A DNA stretch of 64,000 bases from JAWKTV01 sp041398905 (lineage in GTDB: Bacteria; Planctomycetota; Planctomycetia; Planctomycetales; Planctomycetaceae). Under the pieces are notes generated by a model. The model did not search any database and was not told the DNA's origin. It worked only from the letters and a program-made list of their open reading frames with translations. The translations under genes were made by a program, and so were the position numbers. This document shows positions 50,920 to 60,372 of this stretch, piece after piece; position 1 is the first letter of the stretch; each line of letters opens with the position of its first letter. The stretch covers positions 186,001 to 250,000 of the forward strand of contig JAWKTV010000005.1 in the NCBI GenBank assembly GCA_041398905.1, given 5' to 3'.

Positions 50920-51201
50920 GCGAATCTCGACTCCCGTCAACGCTCCGACGCCGTTGACGGGGTTGGCTTTTGCCCGGGATCGAGGCCGATCGTCGGTGCG
51001 GCACGGTTCACAGGTGTCGCCTGGTTCCTCCCGCGCGGGGCAAATTCCGAGGATCTCTAGCTGGTTTCCGTACCGCCGACTGATAGACTGGTAGAAATCG
51101 ATTTTCGCTTGTCCGATGTCCAAACGGGCTGACGGTGTTGGCCGTCACGCCAGTGTGGCGTCTGCGCAGCCTGGTCAGCCGGGTGTTGGGAGACGATCTC
51201 T

Positions 51202-53073
51202 ATGCTGTTCCGTTCGGTACCTGCACTTGTCATCTCGGTGGTCACCCACGCGGTGGTGTTGCTCGGACTGTTCCTGTGGACCTTCACCGTCGCCGAGAAG
51301 CCGCCGAAGCTGCTCGTCGAGACGGTGTTCATGGATGAACGTGAGCAAGAGGAGTTCTCGCAGGAGATGGCGATTGACACCTCGGTGTCCAAGACGCTCT
51401 CCGCCACGGCGGGAGGTGCGGTTACCGGCGCGATCGGCAGTGCCGCCGGCAACCCGATGCCGACGCAGAATATCGAAGTCTCCGACGCTCTGAAGAATCC
51501 GACGATCAACGTCACGCAGTTCGCTGCGGTGACGACCAGCGGCATCGGCGACATCAACATGGATCTTGGCGAGGGCGAGGTCTCGGGTGAGATTGGTGCC
51601 CGCGTGGAGGGCTACGGGGCCGCCATGCACCGCATGACGCAGGAACTGCGCCGGATGATGCGGAAGGAGAAGGTGCTCGTCGTCTGGCTGTTCGACGCCT
51701 CGTACAGCCTCAAAGACGACCGGCAGGAGATCGCCGACAACTTTAGCAAGATTTACGAAGAACTCGACATCGCCCGCCAGCAGGCGGACCGCTCCAAGGA
51801 TCGCTACCACGCGATCGAGACGATGGTTTGCAGCTTCGGCGACGGCATCAGGGAGCTGACCCCGAAGCCGACGGCCGACCTCAAGGAGATCGTCTCCGCC
51901 ATCGAGCGTGTCGACGATGACAAGAGCGGCAAGGAACTGACCTTCACCTCGATCATGGCCATCCTCGAAAAGTATGGCAAGATGGCCCGGTCGACTGACC
52001 GCAAGCTCGCCATCATGGTCCTGACCGACGAAACCGGTGATGACGCGGAGGGCCTCGAACTCGTCGTCGACAAGGCCAAGCTGTACAAGGCTCCCGTGTA
52101 CTTCCTCGGTCGGGAGGCGATCTTCGGCTACCCCTACGCCAAAATGGAATGGATCAACCCGGAAACCAAGGTCACCTACTGGATCAACGTTGACCGCGGG
52201 CCCGAAACCGCCATGCCCGAGGCCCTGCAGTACAACGGCTTCGGCGGACGCTGGGACAGCGCCTCCTCCGGCTTCGCGCCCTATTCGCAAGCACGGCTCG
52301 TCAAGGAATCCGGCGGCATCTTCTTCATGCTGCAAACCGAAGAGAAGGATCTGATCGGCCAAGCCGCGCGGCTCGAACGAAAGTTCGATGACATCCGTAT
52401 GAAACAGTACGAGCCGGACCTCGAACCGGTTCGCGAGTATGTGCAGGTACGGGACAAGAGTTCCTTCCGTAAGGCGATTTGGACGATCATCCTCCGCCTC
52501 AATCCGCACCTGGACGGCGACCTCAACATTCGGGACCACTACGACATCGATTACGCTGAGTTCGAGAAGCAGGGACGCGAACCGTTCCAGCGCGGACTCC
52601 GCGCACTGCAACTGATGAACACCGCCATCGCCGAGGTCGAAAAGCTCCGCCCCGAGCGGGACGTCGAACCCGATGCCCGGTGGCGCGCCGCATACGATCT
52701 CGTGTACGCTCAGTTGCTCTCTTACCGCGTCCGCGGGTTCCAGTACCTGCTGGCGATGGACAACCAGCTCAGAGAGAAGCCCAAGCCCAAGAGTCCAAAA
52801 TCGAACTACTGGGACCGCGAGTACACCGGGAAGATGATCGAGCCGACTCCCGAGCAGATCAAGATTACGGGCGTTGATACCGCCGAGCTGGAGGCACAAC
52901 GATTAAAGGCTCTGGAGACGTATGACTTCATCATCGCCGAGCATCCCGGTACTCCGTGGGCTCAACGGGCCGAGCAGGAGAAACGCTGGGGCTTCGGCAT
53001 TCACTTCATCGACCGCTATTGGGATCCCAAGCGGTTCGATCCGGCCGAGATCGCGAAGGTGCCGAAGTTCTAA
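51202..53073 (+). CDS. vWA-domain protein with N-terminal membrane anchor
   Basis: 623 residues from the ATG at 51202 (GGGAGACG upstream). One helix at about 8-30 (ALVISVVTHAVVLLGLFLWTFTV) is followed by a low-complexity Gly/Ser region. A von Willebrand A domain starts near residue 157: VLVVWLFDASYSLKDD has the MIDAS pattern D165-x-S167-x-S169. LAIMVLTDETGDD has the later Asp. The rest is a helical, charged tail with no known motif (EPTPEQIKITGVDTAEL, then AEHPGTPWAQRAEQEKRWG). Such anchored vWA proteins often act as chaperone-like adaptors in the periplasm. Confidence 0.8.
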   Translation: MLFRSVPALVISVVTHAVVLLGLFLWTFTVAEKPPKLLVETVFMDEREQEEFSQEMAIDTSVSKTLSATAGGAVTGAIGSAAGNPMPTQNIEVSDALKNPTINVTQFAAVTTSGIGDINMDLGEGEVSGEIGARVEGYGAAMHRMTQELRRMMRKEKVLVVWLFDASYSLKDDRQEIADNFSKIYEELDIARQQADRSKDRYHAIETMVCSFGDGIRELTPKPTADLKEIVSAIERVDDDKSGKELTFTSIMAILEKYGKMARSTDRKLAIMVLTDETGDDAEGLELVVDKAKLYKAPVYFLGREAIFGYPYAKMEWINPETKVTYWINVDRGPETAMPEALQYNGFGGRWDSASSGFAPYSQARLVKESGGIFFMLQTEEKDLIGQAARLERKFDDIRMKQYEPDLEPVREYVQVRDKSSFRKAIWTIILRLNPHLDGDLNIRDHYDIDYAEFEKQGREPFQRGLRALQLMNTAIAEVEKLRPERDVEPDARWRAAYDLVYAQLLSYRVRGFQYLLAMDNQLREKPKPKSPKSNYWDREYTGKMIEPTPEQIKITGVDTAELEAQRLKALETYDFIIAEHPGTPWAQRAEQEKRWGFGIHFIDRYWDPKRFDPAEIAKVPKF

Positions 53074-53111
53074 CGGCGCCTCGCCTGACCGCATTCGCAA
53101 TGCGGGGCCGT

Positions 53112-54266
53112 TTACCTTCGTGATACGCGGCGGAAGGTGCTGGGCGTGCGGCCGACCTCGCGTTTGAACGCGACCGAGAAATACTCGTTGTGCTGAAAGC
53201 CGGCGAGTTCCGCGATCTCGGCGAGCGGCAGGTCAGTCTCGGTGAGGAGTCGCTTCGCCCGTTCGATGCGGAGCCGCGCGATCTCCGCATGCGGTGTCCG
53301 GCCGAGAATCTTGGCGAATCGCGTCTCCAGCATCCGCCGCGAGAGCGGAACATTCCGCAGCACGTCCGCCACGTCGATCCCCTGACAGGCATGCTCGCGG
53401 ATGAACCGCAACGCCGATGCCACTTCCGGGTCTTCAATGGCGAGCACGTCGGTCGACTGGCGGGTCGTGACACCCAGGGGCGGGATCAGCACCATCATCT
53501 CTTCGCACTCTTCGCCGGTCATCATCCGGTCCAAGAGCGCGGCCGCCTCGTAGCCTGTGCGGCGCGTATTGGGAACGATGCTCGACAGCGGCGGATGTGA
53601 CAGCTCGCAAATCAATTCGTCGTCGTCCACCCCCACGACCGAGACCTCCTCCGGAACCGAGATGCCTTCGTCCCGGCAGACCTCGAGTAGCTGCTGAGCC
53701 TTGATGTCGTAGGCGGCAAAGATGCCGATTGGACGCGGCAGGCCACGCAGCCACTGCGTCATCCGCTTCTGTTCACGCGTCCAGGAGAAGTCATGGTCGA
53801 ACTGCGGAATCGAGTCGTGGACATGACATTCGCCCCCCGCATCGGCCACGAGCCTGCAGAAGCGATCACGACGCCAGACTGACCAGTTGAACCCCGGATC
53901 GCCGCAGAAGGCGAAGTTCTTCAGACCACGATCACTGAGGTGTCGGAACGCCTCGGCGGCGATGAGTTGATCGTCGGTTTCGACCCACGGGATGTTCTTC
54001 AGTCGGCGGGCGGCGCTGACGTCGACCACCGGCACGCCGCAGCGTCGCACCGCCTTCGCGATCTCGTCCGTCTCGATGCGGGCGATGATTCCATCCCCTT
54101 TCCATCGGCTGAGCCACTGCGGTGGCACGGCCCCGCGCTCCTGCTCGGGCAGGTAAATCGACCAGGCATCATGCGTCCGCTGCCAGGCGATGATCCCCGC
54201 CAGCAACCCCCGCGCATACGCGTTCGAGGTCTCGATCAACAGGGCGACGGCAGGACGTTTACGCAT
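53112..54266 (-). CDS. XylR-type transcription factor (LacI-like sensor plus AraC HTH)
   Basis: 384 residues, close to E. coli XylR (392). Residues 1-270 form a periplasmic-binding-fold sensor (MRKRPAVALLIETSNAYARGLLAGI, then VSVVGVDDDELICELSHPPLSSI). The LacI-type DNA-binding head is absent, and the C-terminal 100 residues hold two AraC helix-turn-helices (VADVLRNVPLSRRMLETRFAKILGRTP and LPLAEIAELAGFQHNEYFSVAFKREVGRTP). It should bind a sugar and control nearby or distant catabolic genes. It is divergent from the DUF1559 gene across 285 bp, which may contain its operator. Confidence 0.9.
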   Translation of the reverse strand: MRKRPAVALLIETSNAYARGLLAGIIAWQRTHDAWSIYLPEQERGAVPPQWLSRWKGDGIIARIETDEIAKAVRRCGVPVVDVSAARRLKNIPWVETDDQLIAAEAFRHLSDRGLKNFAFCGDPGFNWSVWRRDRFCRLVADAGGECHVHDSIPQFDHDFSWTREQKRMTQWLRGLPRPIGIFAAYDIKAQQLLEVCRDEGISVPEEVSVVGVDDDELICELSHPPLSSIVPNTRRTGYEAAALLDRMMTGEECEEMMVLIPPLGVTTRQSTDVLAIEDPEVASALRFIREHACQGIDVADVLRNVPLSRRMLETRFAKILGRTPHAEIARLRIERAKRLLTETDLPLAEIAELAGFQHNEYFSVAFKREVGRTPSTFRRVSRR

Positions 54267-54551
54267 GATCAGCCTGTGAATCAGCGTGCAGTGCGAAGAA
54301 CCCTCGCGGACACGAAAGGGTGTCTGACGCCTCGGTGCAAAAGCTCAACTATTTTATGCATATTCTCATGGCTGCGCCATGTTCAGGTACGATAACGTAT
54401 CCAACATGTCGAGTGGAAGCTTTGATGCATCCGGTTGGCCGACGCCCACGGAAAGTCTCGGTGTGAGACAGGGTGAGCTGGGCGCGGCGGGGACAGATCG
54501 GCTGCCACCGTTCTTGATCGTTTTCCGTACTGCATTCGAGGAAGAGAGACT

Positions 54552-55529
54552 ATGAGAGCTTACAAGTCTTCGCCGCATCGCGGCTTCACGCTGATTGAGT
54601 TGCTGGTGGTCATCGCCATCATCGCGATTCTGGTCGCTCTGCTGCTGCCGGCCGTGCAGCAGGTCCGCGAGGCAGCCCGCAAGAGCCAGTGCCAGGATCA
54701 CCTGCACAACCTGGCGATCTCGATGCACAGTTACGAGAGCGACCACAAGGGGCTGCCGTTGGCCGGTAACGAGCGCATCAACGATCCCAACAACGGTGCG
54801 TCAATCCTCTCACGCGATGGCTGGGGCTATACGCACCGCATTATGCCCTACATTGAGCAGAAGCCGCTCGCCGATGCGACCATCGACGAGGTCAAATACA
54901 ACGGCCATCCGACGATCAACAAGCAGATTCGTGAAGCGCACATCGAACTGTTGCTCTGTCCCTCGGACAGCGAACTTGCGACGGAAATCGGTGGCAACTG
55001 GGGCTATGTCTCGAACAACTACGTCGTCTGCATGGGGAACACGAACTACCGGGCTGAGAACATCACCATCGCGGGAACCGCAGTGATCGGGAAGAAGGGG
55101 CTGTTCGATGTGGACTTCGCAACGGGCAAGTTCGTGCGGTTCGCCGACTGCCTCGATGGCGTGTCGAACACGCTGATGGTCGGTGAGATCATCACCCCGG
55201 AGACCGTCAACACGTGGGCGGCGATCGGGCGACCGATCTCGATCATGGGCACCGGCTTCACCACCGCTTATCCGCCGAACACCCAGGCCAACGACACCCT
55301 GTTGCAGTGCCATACCAACCTGGGCGGCAGCCTGGGCCCGCGCTGCACGACGACCGCCAACAACTGGGAGTGGTGGCTGCACATCGTGTCACTCCGGAGC
55401 TGGCATCCGGGTGGGGCCCAAGTGGCGCTCGGCGATGGCAAGGTCACCTTCTTCAGCGAGAACGTAGACATCAACCTGCTGCGGGCGCTCGCCGGTCGCA
55501 GCGAAGGAGTTCCGGCCGCCGTCCCCTAA
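54552..55529 (+). CDS. DUF1559 protein with prepilin-like N-terminus
   Basis: 325 residues. The start MRAYKSSPHRGFTLIELLVVIAIIAILVALLLPAVQQVREAARKSQCQ is a type IV prepilin (class III) signal with the GFTLIE cleavage site and a hydrophobic helix. The C-terminus carries SWHPGGAQVALGDGKVTFF, the H-x9-DG motif of the DUF1559 (SBP_bac_10) family. These are multicopy pseudopilin-like proteins of planctomycetes, thought to be secreted. A terminator and a small lipoprotein gene follow, the usual context. Confidence 0.93.
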   Translation: MRAYKSSPHRGFTLIELLVVIAIIAILVALLLPAVQQVREAARKSQCQDHLHNLAISMHSYESDHKGLPLAGNERINDPNNGASILSRDGWGYTHRIMPYIEQKPLADATIDEVKYNGHPTINKQIREAHIELLLCPSDSELATEIGGNWGYVSNNYVVCMGNTNYRAENITIAGTAVIGKKGLFDVDFATGKFVRFADCLDGVSNTLMVGEIITPETVNTWAAIGRPISIMGTGFTTAYPPNTQANDTLLQCHTNLGGSLGPRCTTTANNWEWWLHIVSLRSWHPGGAQVALGDGKVTFFSENVDINLLRALAGRSEGVPAAVP

Positions 55530-55578
55530 GCGGCGACTGAGGTTCTGTTGCTGCATCGACGTTGGCTAGATTTGATCG

Positions 55579-55622
55579 GGCGTCCCGCTCGCGAAGTCTA
55601 CGGGCGGGACGCCTTTGTTTTC
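55579..55622 (+). terminator. Rho-independent terminator after the DUF1559 gene
   Basis: GGCGTCCCGC (55579-55588) and GCGGGACGCC (55604-55613) form a perfect 10-bp stem with a 15-nt loop, followed by TTTGTTTT. It lies 50 bp after the DUF1559 stop and before the lipoprotein gene, so it may be partial, allowing read-through to that gene. Confidence 0.85.
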
Positions 55623-55690
55623 GAGACCGACGGCCCAACTCGTTCTGATCGGCTTTCCGTATTCCTGTTGCGCTCGACCAAGGCTGCGAA

Positions 55691-56167
55691 ATGAGACTCT
55701 TGAGTTTGCTTCTGATCGTGTTGACGACCTGTGGCTGCGGCGCGGGGGACGACGGGAAATCCGAGTTCAGCGGTACCGTGACATGGAACGGGAATCCGCT
55801 CCCGAGTGGCACCATCATCCTGGCGGAAGGCGGGGACCTCGACACGGCAGTAATCGAGAATGGCGAGTTCACGATCCGCGCCAAACCAGGTACCAAGAAG
55901 ATCGTCGTGACCGCTGAAAAGGACGCCGGATCGCAAACGGACGATCGCGGCGAGACGACCCAGCGGATGTACCAGTACATCCCGGCGGAGTTCAATGACG
56001 CCACAACTCTCACTCAGCAACTCACGGACTCAGGAGCTCCCATCGTTGTCGAGATGAAAGGCGAGGAACGACCCGCGCCGAGTCTGACGGGCGATTCGCA
56101 ACGACGTCCGGCCAGCGGCGGCGGTCGGGAGGGTGGCTCCGGCGTTCGGCCCGGGGGGGCTCACTGA
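55691..56167 (+). CDS. Small lipoprotein with transthyretin-like/carboxypeptidase-regulatory fold
   Basis: 158 residues. The signal peptide MRLLSLLLIVLTTCGC contains a lipobox with Cys14 or Cys16. The mature domain FSGTVTWNGNPLPSGTIILAEGG...TIRAKPGTKKIVVTAEK follows the beta-sandwich pattern of the small lipoproteins that sit after DUF1559 genes in planctomycetes. The C-terminus is a Gly/Ser/Arg-rich tail. The role is unknown, probably envelope or surface related. Confidence 0.8.
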   Translation: MRLLSLLLIVLTTCGCGAGDDGKSEFSGTVTWNGNPLPSGTIILAEGGDLDTAVIENGEFTIRAKPGTKKIVVTAEKDAGSQTDDRGETTQRMYQYIPAEFNDATTLTQQLTDSGAPIVVEMKGEERPAPSLTGDSQRRPASGGGREGGSGVRPGGAH

Positions 56168-56287
56168 GCATCCGCGAGCAGTCGACGTGCTGATCGAATG
56201 AGTGGAGCAACCGGGTGAGGATGAGATGAATGTCCGTCTCCCCATCCGGCTGGCGATGCGCCGCGACCCGCGCATTGCGTCATTCAC

Positions 56288-57107
56288 CTAATAGGCGTTC
56301 CGTCTCCACTGTGCGCTACGAAACCTGTCTGGGGGAATTTCGTCCCGCCGCGGGCTGAGCAGCCCCGACTTGCCGAACGCGAAAGCGATCGCCACGCCGG
56401 CGACAAACCCGCCAATATGGGCCCACCACGCCACCACGCCACCCCGCCTCCCGGGCCAGCGGTCATCACCCCCTGCAGAAACTGCAGACCGAACCAGACC
56501 CCCAGAAACCACCGGGCGGGGACCTCCATCATCTGAATGAATCCGCCCAGCGGGACGATGGCGGTCACCCGACTGTGTGAATACCACACGAAGTACGCTC
56601 CCATGACTCCGGCGATGGCGCCGCTCGCGCCGATCGTGGGTATCTGCGAGGCGGGATCCGAGAGGTAGTGCGCGATGCTCGCCGCCAGACCGCAGACAAC
56701 ATAGAAGGCGACGTAGCCGAAGTGGCCGAAGCGGTCTTCCACGTTGTCGCCGAAGATCCACAGGAACCACATGTTGCCAAGAAAGTGCATCCATCCACCA
56801 TGCAGAAAGACGCAGGTGAGCGCCGTCAGCAGGGGCGGGACCGCGGCTGGGCCGGCCGGCTCGGTGATCAGCTCGACATCAATTGACCGCGTGGCCCTTC
56901 GATCTGCCGGTAGCCGGTCGGGACTTCAAACTCTTCGCCCGGATGCGAGATGCGGAACGGGATCATCCCGTATTCGATGGTCAGCCCGGGGCCGAACTCA
57001 TCCCCTGACTGCATCTGGGCGAGGAAGACGAACGAACAGATCGCGATCATCAACCCGTTGATGATCGGCAGGCGTTCGGAAGCGACGTTGTCACGGAAGG
57101 GGAACAT
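56288..57107 (-). CDS. Rhomboid-family intramembrane serine protease, two frameshifts
   Basis: Start MFPFRDNVASERLPIINGLMIAICSFVFLAQM at 57107. The frame breaks near 56880-56884 (after GPRGQ) and resumes as IDVELITEPAGP...LLTALTCVFLHGGWMHFLGNMWFLWIFGDNVED, the classic rhomboid HGGW..HL.GN...L segment. PTIGASGAIAGVMGAYFVW carries the GxSG catalytic serine. A second shift in the run at 56442-56445 leads to WWAHIGGFVAGVAIAFAFG with the catalytic His. Both are single-base losses, and 820 nt (3n+1) fits two missing bases. The repaired length is about 273 residues with six helices. It cleaves membrane proteins in the membrane; the substrate is unknown. Confidence 0.9.
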
Positions 57108-57188
57108 GCATTTGGCTCGTTCGAGACCGCCGATTGGTCACGGAGTGATGGAGCGTGTCGGGCCGATGTCCTGCAGGAGACGCGACCT

Positions 57189-59081
57189 TCAAGGTGTTCC
57201 GCTGCCGACTTCCCGCTGCTGACGCGCCGTTTCACGGCGGCCGATTCGCTCGCGGATGCTCTCGAGCGACGCATCCGGGATCGCGGCGATGAGCCGTTGC
57301 GTGTACTCCTCCTTTGGATTCGCATAAATCGCTTCGGAGGGGCCGAACTCAACGATCTTCCCGGCGTTCATCACCGCCATCATGTCGGACATGAACTTCA
57401 CGACGCTGAGGTCGTGGCTGATGAAGATGTACGTCAATCCTCGTTCGGCCTGCAGGTCTTTGAGCAGGTTAAGCACCTGCGCTTGCACCGAGACGTCCAG
57501 GGCTGAGACCGACTCGTCGCAGATGATGAACTCGGGCTCAACGGCCAGTGCGCGGGCGATCGAGAGTCGTTGCCGCTGGCCGCCCGAGAACTCGTGCGGA
57601 TAACGGCGGAGGTGCGACGTTTCGAGGCCGACCTCTTTCAGCAGCGCCGCCGCCCGGTCGCGCCGATCTTGGCGTGTGCTGCCCAGGTTGTGAACGGTCA
57701 TCGGCTCGATGAGCATCGTCTCGACCGTCATGCGGGGGTTGAGCGAAGCGTACGGGTCCTGGAAGATGATTTGCAGCTTGGACCGCCACGTCTTGAGCGG
57801 CTCGCCGCTCAGACCCAGTACATCGACGCCGTCGAACAGCACACGCCCGTTGGTGATCCTGGTGAGTCGCATGATCGCTCGGCCCGTGGTCGTCTTGCCG
57901 CAGCCCGACTCACCGACCAGCCCCAGCGTCTGCCCGCGATACACATTGAACGACACGCCATCCACCGCGCGGTTGTGACCTGTCACCGTGCGAAAGAAGC
58001 CGCTCTTGATGGGGTACCACACATGCAGGTCTTCGACGGCGAGCAAAGGCTTCGTCCCGTCGGCGACGCTGCGGGCGTCGGATTGACTCGCGGCTTCCTC
58101 TTCAAAGGGATGGCCCAGCCGTTCGAGTTCCGGCCGGGGATGCAGCAGCCGACCGCGGCCCTGCGACTCGAACCCCTTGAGCTTCTCCGCGGGGATCGGC
58201 TTCTCGACGATCGTGTAGCCGCCATCGGCACTCAGCGTCGCATCCATAAAGTCGCTGACAGTCGGCAATCGGCGACGTTTGCTGTCGAGGCTCGGCCGGC
58301 ACGCCAGCAGGCCCTTCGTGTACGGGTGTTGCGGATTCGAGAAAATGCGGTCAACCGTGTCGTACTCGACGATCCGGCCACGGAACATCACCGCCACCTC
58401 GTCCGCGATCTCGCCAATCACCCCCAGGTCGTGCGTGATGAACAGCATCGACATCCCCCGCTGATCACGCAACTCCCGCAGCAGATCGAGAATCTGCTTC
58501 TGGATCGTCACGTCGAGCGCGGTGGTCGGTTCGTCGGCGATGAGCAGCTTCGGGTTGCAGGCGAGCGCCATCGCGATCATCACCCGCTGCTTCTGGCCGC
58601 CCGACATCTCGAAAGGGAAGCTGTCGACCCGGCTTTCCGGGTTCGGGATGCCGACTTCTCGGAACAACTCGATCGTCCGGTCGCGGGCCTCCTTTCGCGT
58701 CACCCGCTGGTGCAGCAGAATCGCCTCCATCACCTGCGCGCCAGCTCGGTAAACGGGGTTCAGCGAGGTTCCCGGCTCCTGGAAGATCATGCTGATGTCG
58801 TCGCCGCGCAGGCGGGCCATGTCCGATTGCGGCAACCTCACCAGGTCCTGGCCGAGATACGAGATCGACCCGCCCGTGATCTCCGAGGCCGCTTCGGGAA
58901 GCAGCCGCATGATCGACAGCGACGTGACCGATTTGCCGGAACCGGATTCACCGACGAGACCCAGCGTGTGTCCCGGCTTGATCTTGAACGAAATCCCATC
59001 GACCGCTTTGACGGTCCCCTCATCCGTGTGGAAGTAAGTCCGCAGATCGTTAACACTCAGCAGCGGTGCGGTCGTATTCAT
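57189..59081 (-). CDS. Oligopeptide/dipeptide-type ABC transporter, two ATPase domains in one chain
   Basis: 630 residues from the ATG at 59081 (MNTTAPLLSVNDLRTYFHTDEGTVKAVDG). It contains two complete OppD/OppF-type ATPase halves. Half 1 has GLVGESGSGKSVTS (Walker A), MSGGQKQRVMIAMAL (signature) and LLIADEPTTALD (Walker B). Half 2 (about 375-630) has GLVGESGCGKTTTGR, FSGGQRQRLSIARAL and FIICDESVSALD. Both halves have the extra C-terminal segment that inserts (YTKGLL and YTQRLI). The permease and binding-protein genes are not adjacent, so it may serve a distant importer or act in a GsiA-like unit. Its start overlaps the Hsp20 stop by four bases. Confidence 0.95.
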   Translation of the reverse strand: MNTTAPLLSVNDLRTYFHTDEGTVKAVDGISFKIKPGHTLGLVGESGSGKSVTSLSIMRLLPEAASEITGGSISYLGQDLVRLPQSDMARLRGDDISMIFQEPGTSLNPVYRAGAQVMEAILLHQRVTRKEARDRTIELFREVGIPNPESRVDSFPFEMSGGQKQRVMIAMALACNPKLLIADEPTTALDVTIQKQILDLLRELRDQRGMSMLFITHDLGVIGEIADEVAVMFRGRIVEYDTVDRIFSNPQHPYTKGLLACRPSLDSKRRRLPTVSDFMDATLSADGGYTIVEKPIPAEKLKGFESQGRGRLLHPRPELERLGHPFEEEAASQSDARSVADGTKPLLAVEDLHVWYPIKSGFFRTVTGHNRAVDGVSFNVYRGQTLGLVGESGCGKTTTGRAIMRLTRITNGRVLFDGVDVLGLSGEPLKTWRSKLQIIFQDPYASLNPRMTVETMLIEPMTVHNLGSTRQDRRDRAAALLKEVGLETSHLRRYPHEFSGGQRQRLSIARALAVEPEFIICDESVSALDVSVQAQVLNLLKDLQAERGLTYIFISHDLSVVKFMSDMMAVMNAGKIVEFGPSEAIYANPKEEYTQRLIAAIPDASLESIRERIGRRETARQQREVGSGTP

Positions 59082-59719
59082 GCGAGGTCCGTTCTCGTCT
59101 GCACTGCGATCGGTTTCGAGTCGGTCGACGCTCGGCCGGCTCGTCTGGCCACACTGGACCATTGGGATGCGCCTGTTTCCACTGATCCCTTTGTCAACGC
59201 TCCACACCAGGAACAACTTGACTTCGTGAATGGCGACGGCGACGGGTCAAGTGCGTCGTCACCCGGCCAGTCACTCAACCCGTCTTCACTTGAATCTTCC
59301 GCGTCGCGCCCGCCGGCACTGCGCGGGAGCAGCACCTGCAGCACTCCGTCCGTCAGCTTGGCTTCGATGCGGTCGTGGTCGATGTCATCGCTGAGTATGA
59401 ATGAACGCAGGAAGTCGCCGACATGATACTCCTGATGGGCCAGACCCCCAGCCGCCTCCCGGGGAGGTTCGACCCGGCCAAACAGCGTCAGCTTGTTGTC
59501 CTGCACCTGCAGTTCAAGCGTCTCCCCGGTGACGCCGGGCAGGTCCGCCCGCAGCATCAGGCCCGCGTCCGTCTCGAAGATGTCAATCGGCGGCGTACGC
59601 AGCCAGCGGACCGGCTCGTCCTGCGGAGCCGGCAGTTCGATCGGACGGCGCGCGAGAGCGCTGTCCGCTTCGCCCGCTTGCGGCGACTCGGCCTTCGGTG
59701 GTGTCGGGTCTTCAGGCAT
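59078..59719 (-). CDS. Hsp20-family small heat-shock protein with unusual tail
   Basis: 213 residues from the ATG at 59719 (MPEDPTPPKAESPQAG); a TTG at 59743 is an alternative. The alpha-crystallin domain is clear (RTPPIDIFETDAGLMLRADLPGVTGETLELQVQDNKLTLFGRV, then RSFILSDDIDHDRIEAKLTDGVLQVLLP). The C-terminus continues for about 80 residues of acidic then Ser/Cys-rich sequence without family features and ends overlapping the ABC gene by ATGA. The tail may be genuine or the result of an unnoticed frameshift near the end of the domain. A second hsp20 lies 92 bp upstream on the same strand. Confidence 0.8.
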   Translation of the reverse strand: MPEDPTPPKAESPQAGEADSALARRPIELPAPQDEPVRWLRTPPIDIFETDAGLMLRADLPGVTGETLELQVQDNKLTLFGRVEPPREAAGGLAHQEYHVGDFLRSFILSDDIDHDRIEAKLTDGVLQVLLPRSAGGRDAEDSSEDGLSDWPGDDALDPSPSPFTKSSCSWCGALTKGSVETGASQWSSVARRAGRASTDSKPIAVQTRTDLA

Positions 59720-59810
59720 TTCCGGGTTCGTCAACAGGACCAATTCGGTAAAATGGCGGCTCCGCTGGCTCGTCAGCCCGCCGCCTGCGCGGGGCGGCGG
59801 ATTGAACTCG

Positions 59811-60251
59811 TCAGTGCTCGGTCACGGAAATCTGCCGGGGTTGCGACGCCTGCGCCTTCGGCAGATGCAGCGCCAGGATGCCGTGCTTCAGCTCCGCGTG
59901 GATCTGCTCCTCCAGCACCCGCTCGGGCAGCGTGAACTTGCGTTCCCATTCGCCACGGGGGCGTTCGCTGCGGCGGTAGCTTTCCTCCGCGATGCCATCT
60001 TCGGCGGTCCGCCGACCACGCAGCGTCAGCGTCCCGCGGGTCACCGTCAGTTCGAAGTCATCCGCCTTTGTGCCGGGCAACTCGGCCGTCAGCAGGTACT
60101 CGCTCTCCAGGTCGTAAATGTTGACGGGTGGATAGGGGCGGCCGAAACGAACGCCCTCGAAGCTGCGACCAACATTGCGCAACAGGCGATCAACTTCGCG
60201 CTCCAGATCGCGAAACGCCTCGAACGGACTGCCAAAATGAAAGCTCCGCAT
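59811..60251 (-). CDS. Hsp20-family small heat-shock protein
   Basis: 146 residues, standard length. The ATG at 60251 has AGGGAG upstream. MRSFHFGSPFEAFRDLEREVDRLL and PPVNIYDLESEYLLTAELPGTKADDFELTVTRGTLTLRGRR open the alpha-crystallin domain. RSERPRGEWERKFTLPERVLEEQIHAELKHGILALHLPK completes it. It binds unfolding proteins without ATP. Together with the next gene it forms a tandem sHsp pair; the two are diverged paralogues. Confidence 0.95.
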   Translation of the reverse strand: MRSFHFGSPFEAFRDLEREVDRLLRNVGRSFEGVRFGRPYPPVNIYDLESEYLLTAELPGTKADDFELTVTRGTLTLRGRRTAEDGIAEESYRRSERPRGEWERKFTLPERVLEEQIHAELKHGILALHLPKAQASQPRQISVTEH

Positions 60252-60372
60252 CTGCTCCCTCGTCTGCCGGGGCGGGTGAAGTGCGAAGTGTAGCAGAAGG
60301 CCCCGCGAGCGTGGATACCGCCCAGTGGCGGCGCGGGCGCACAGGCACATCTTCCGCGCTTGAACACTTGGA

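Noticed and set aside
57570..59426. 618-codon open frame on the plus strand opposite the double ABC ATPase
   Set aside because: It is a shadow of the high-GC gene on the minus strand. It shows no motif, while the minus strand has two complete sets of ATPase motifs.
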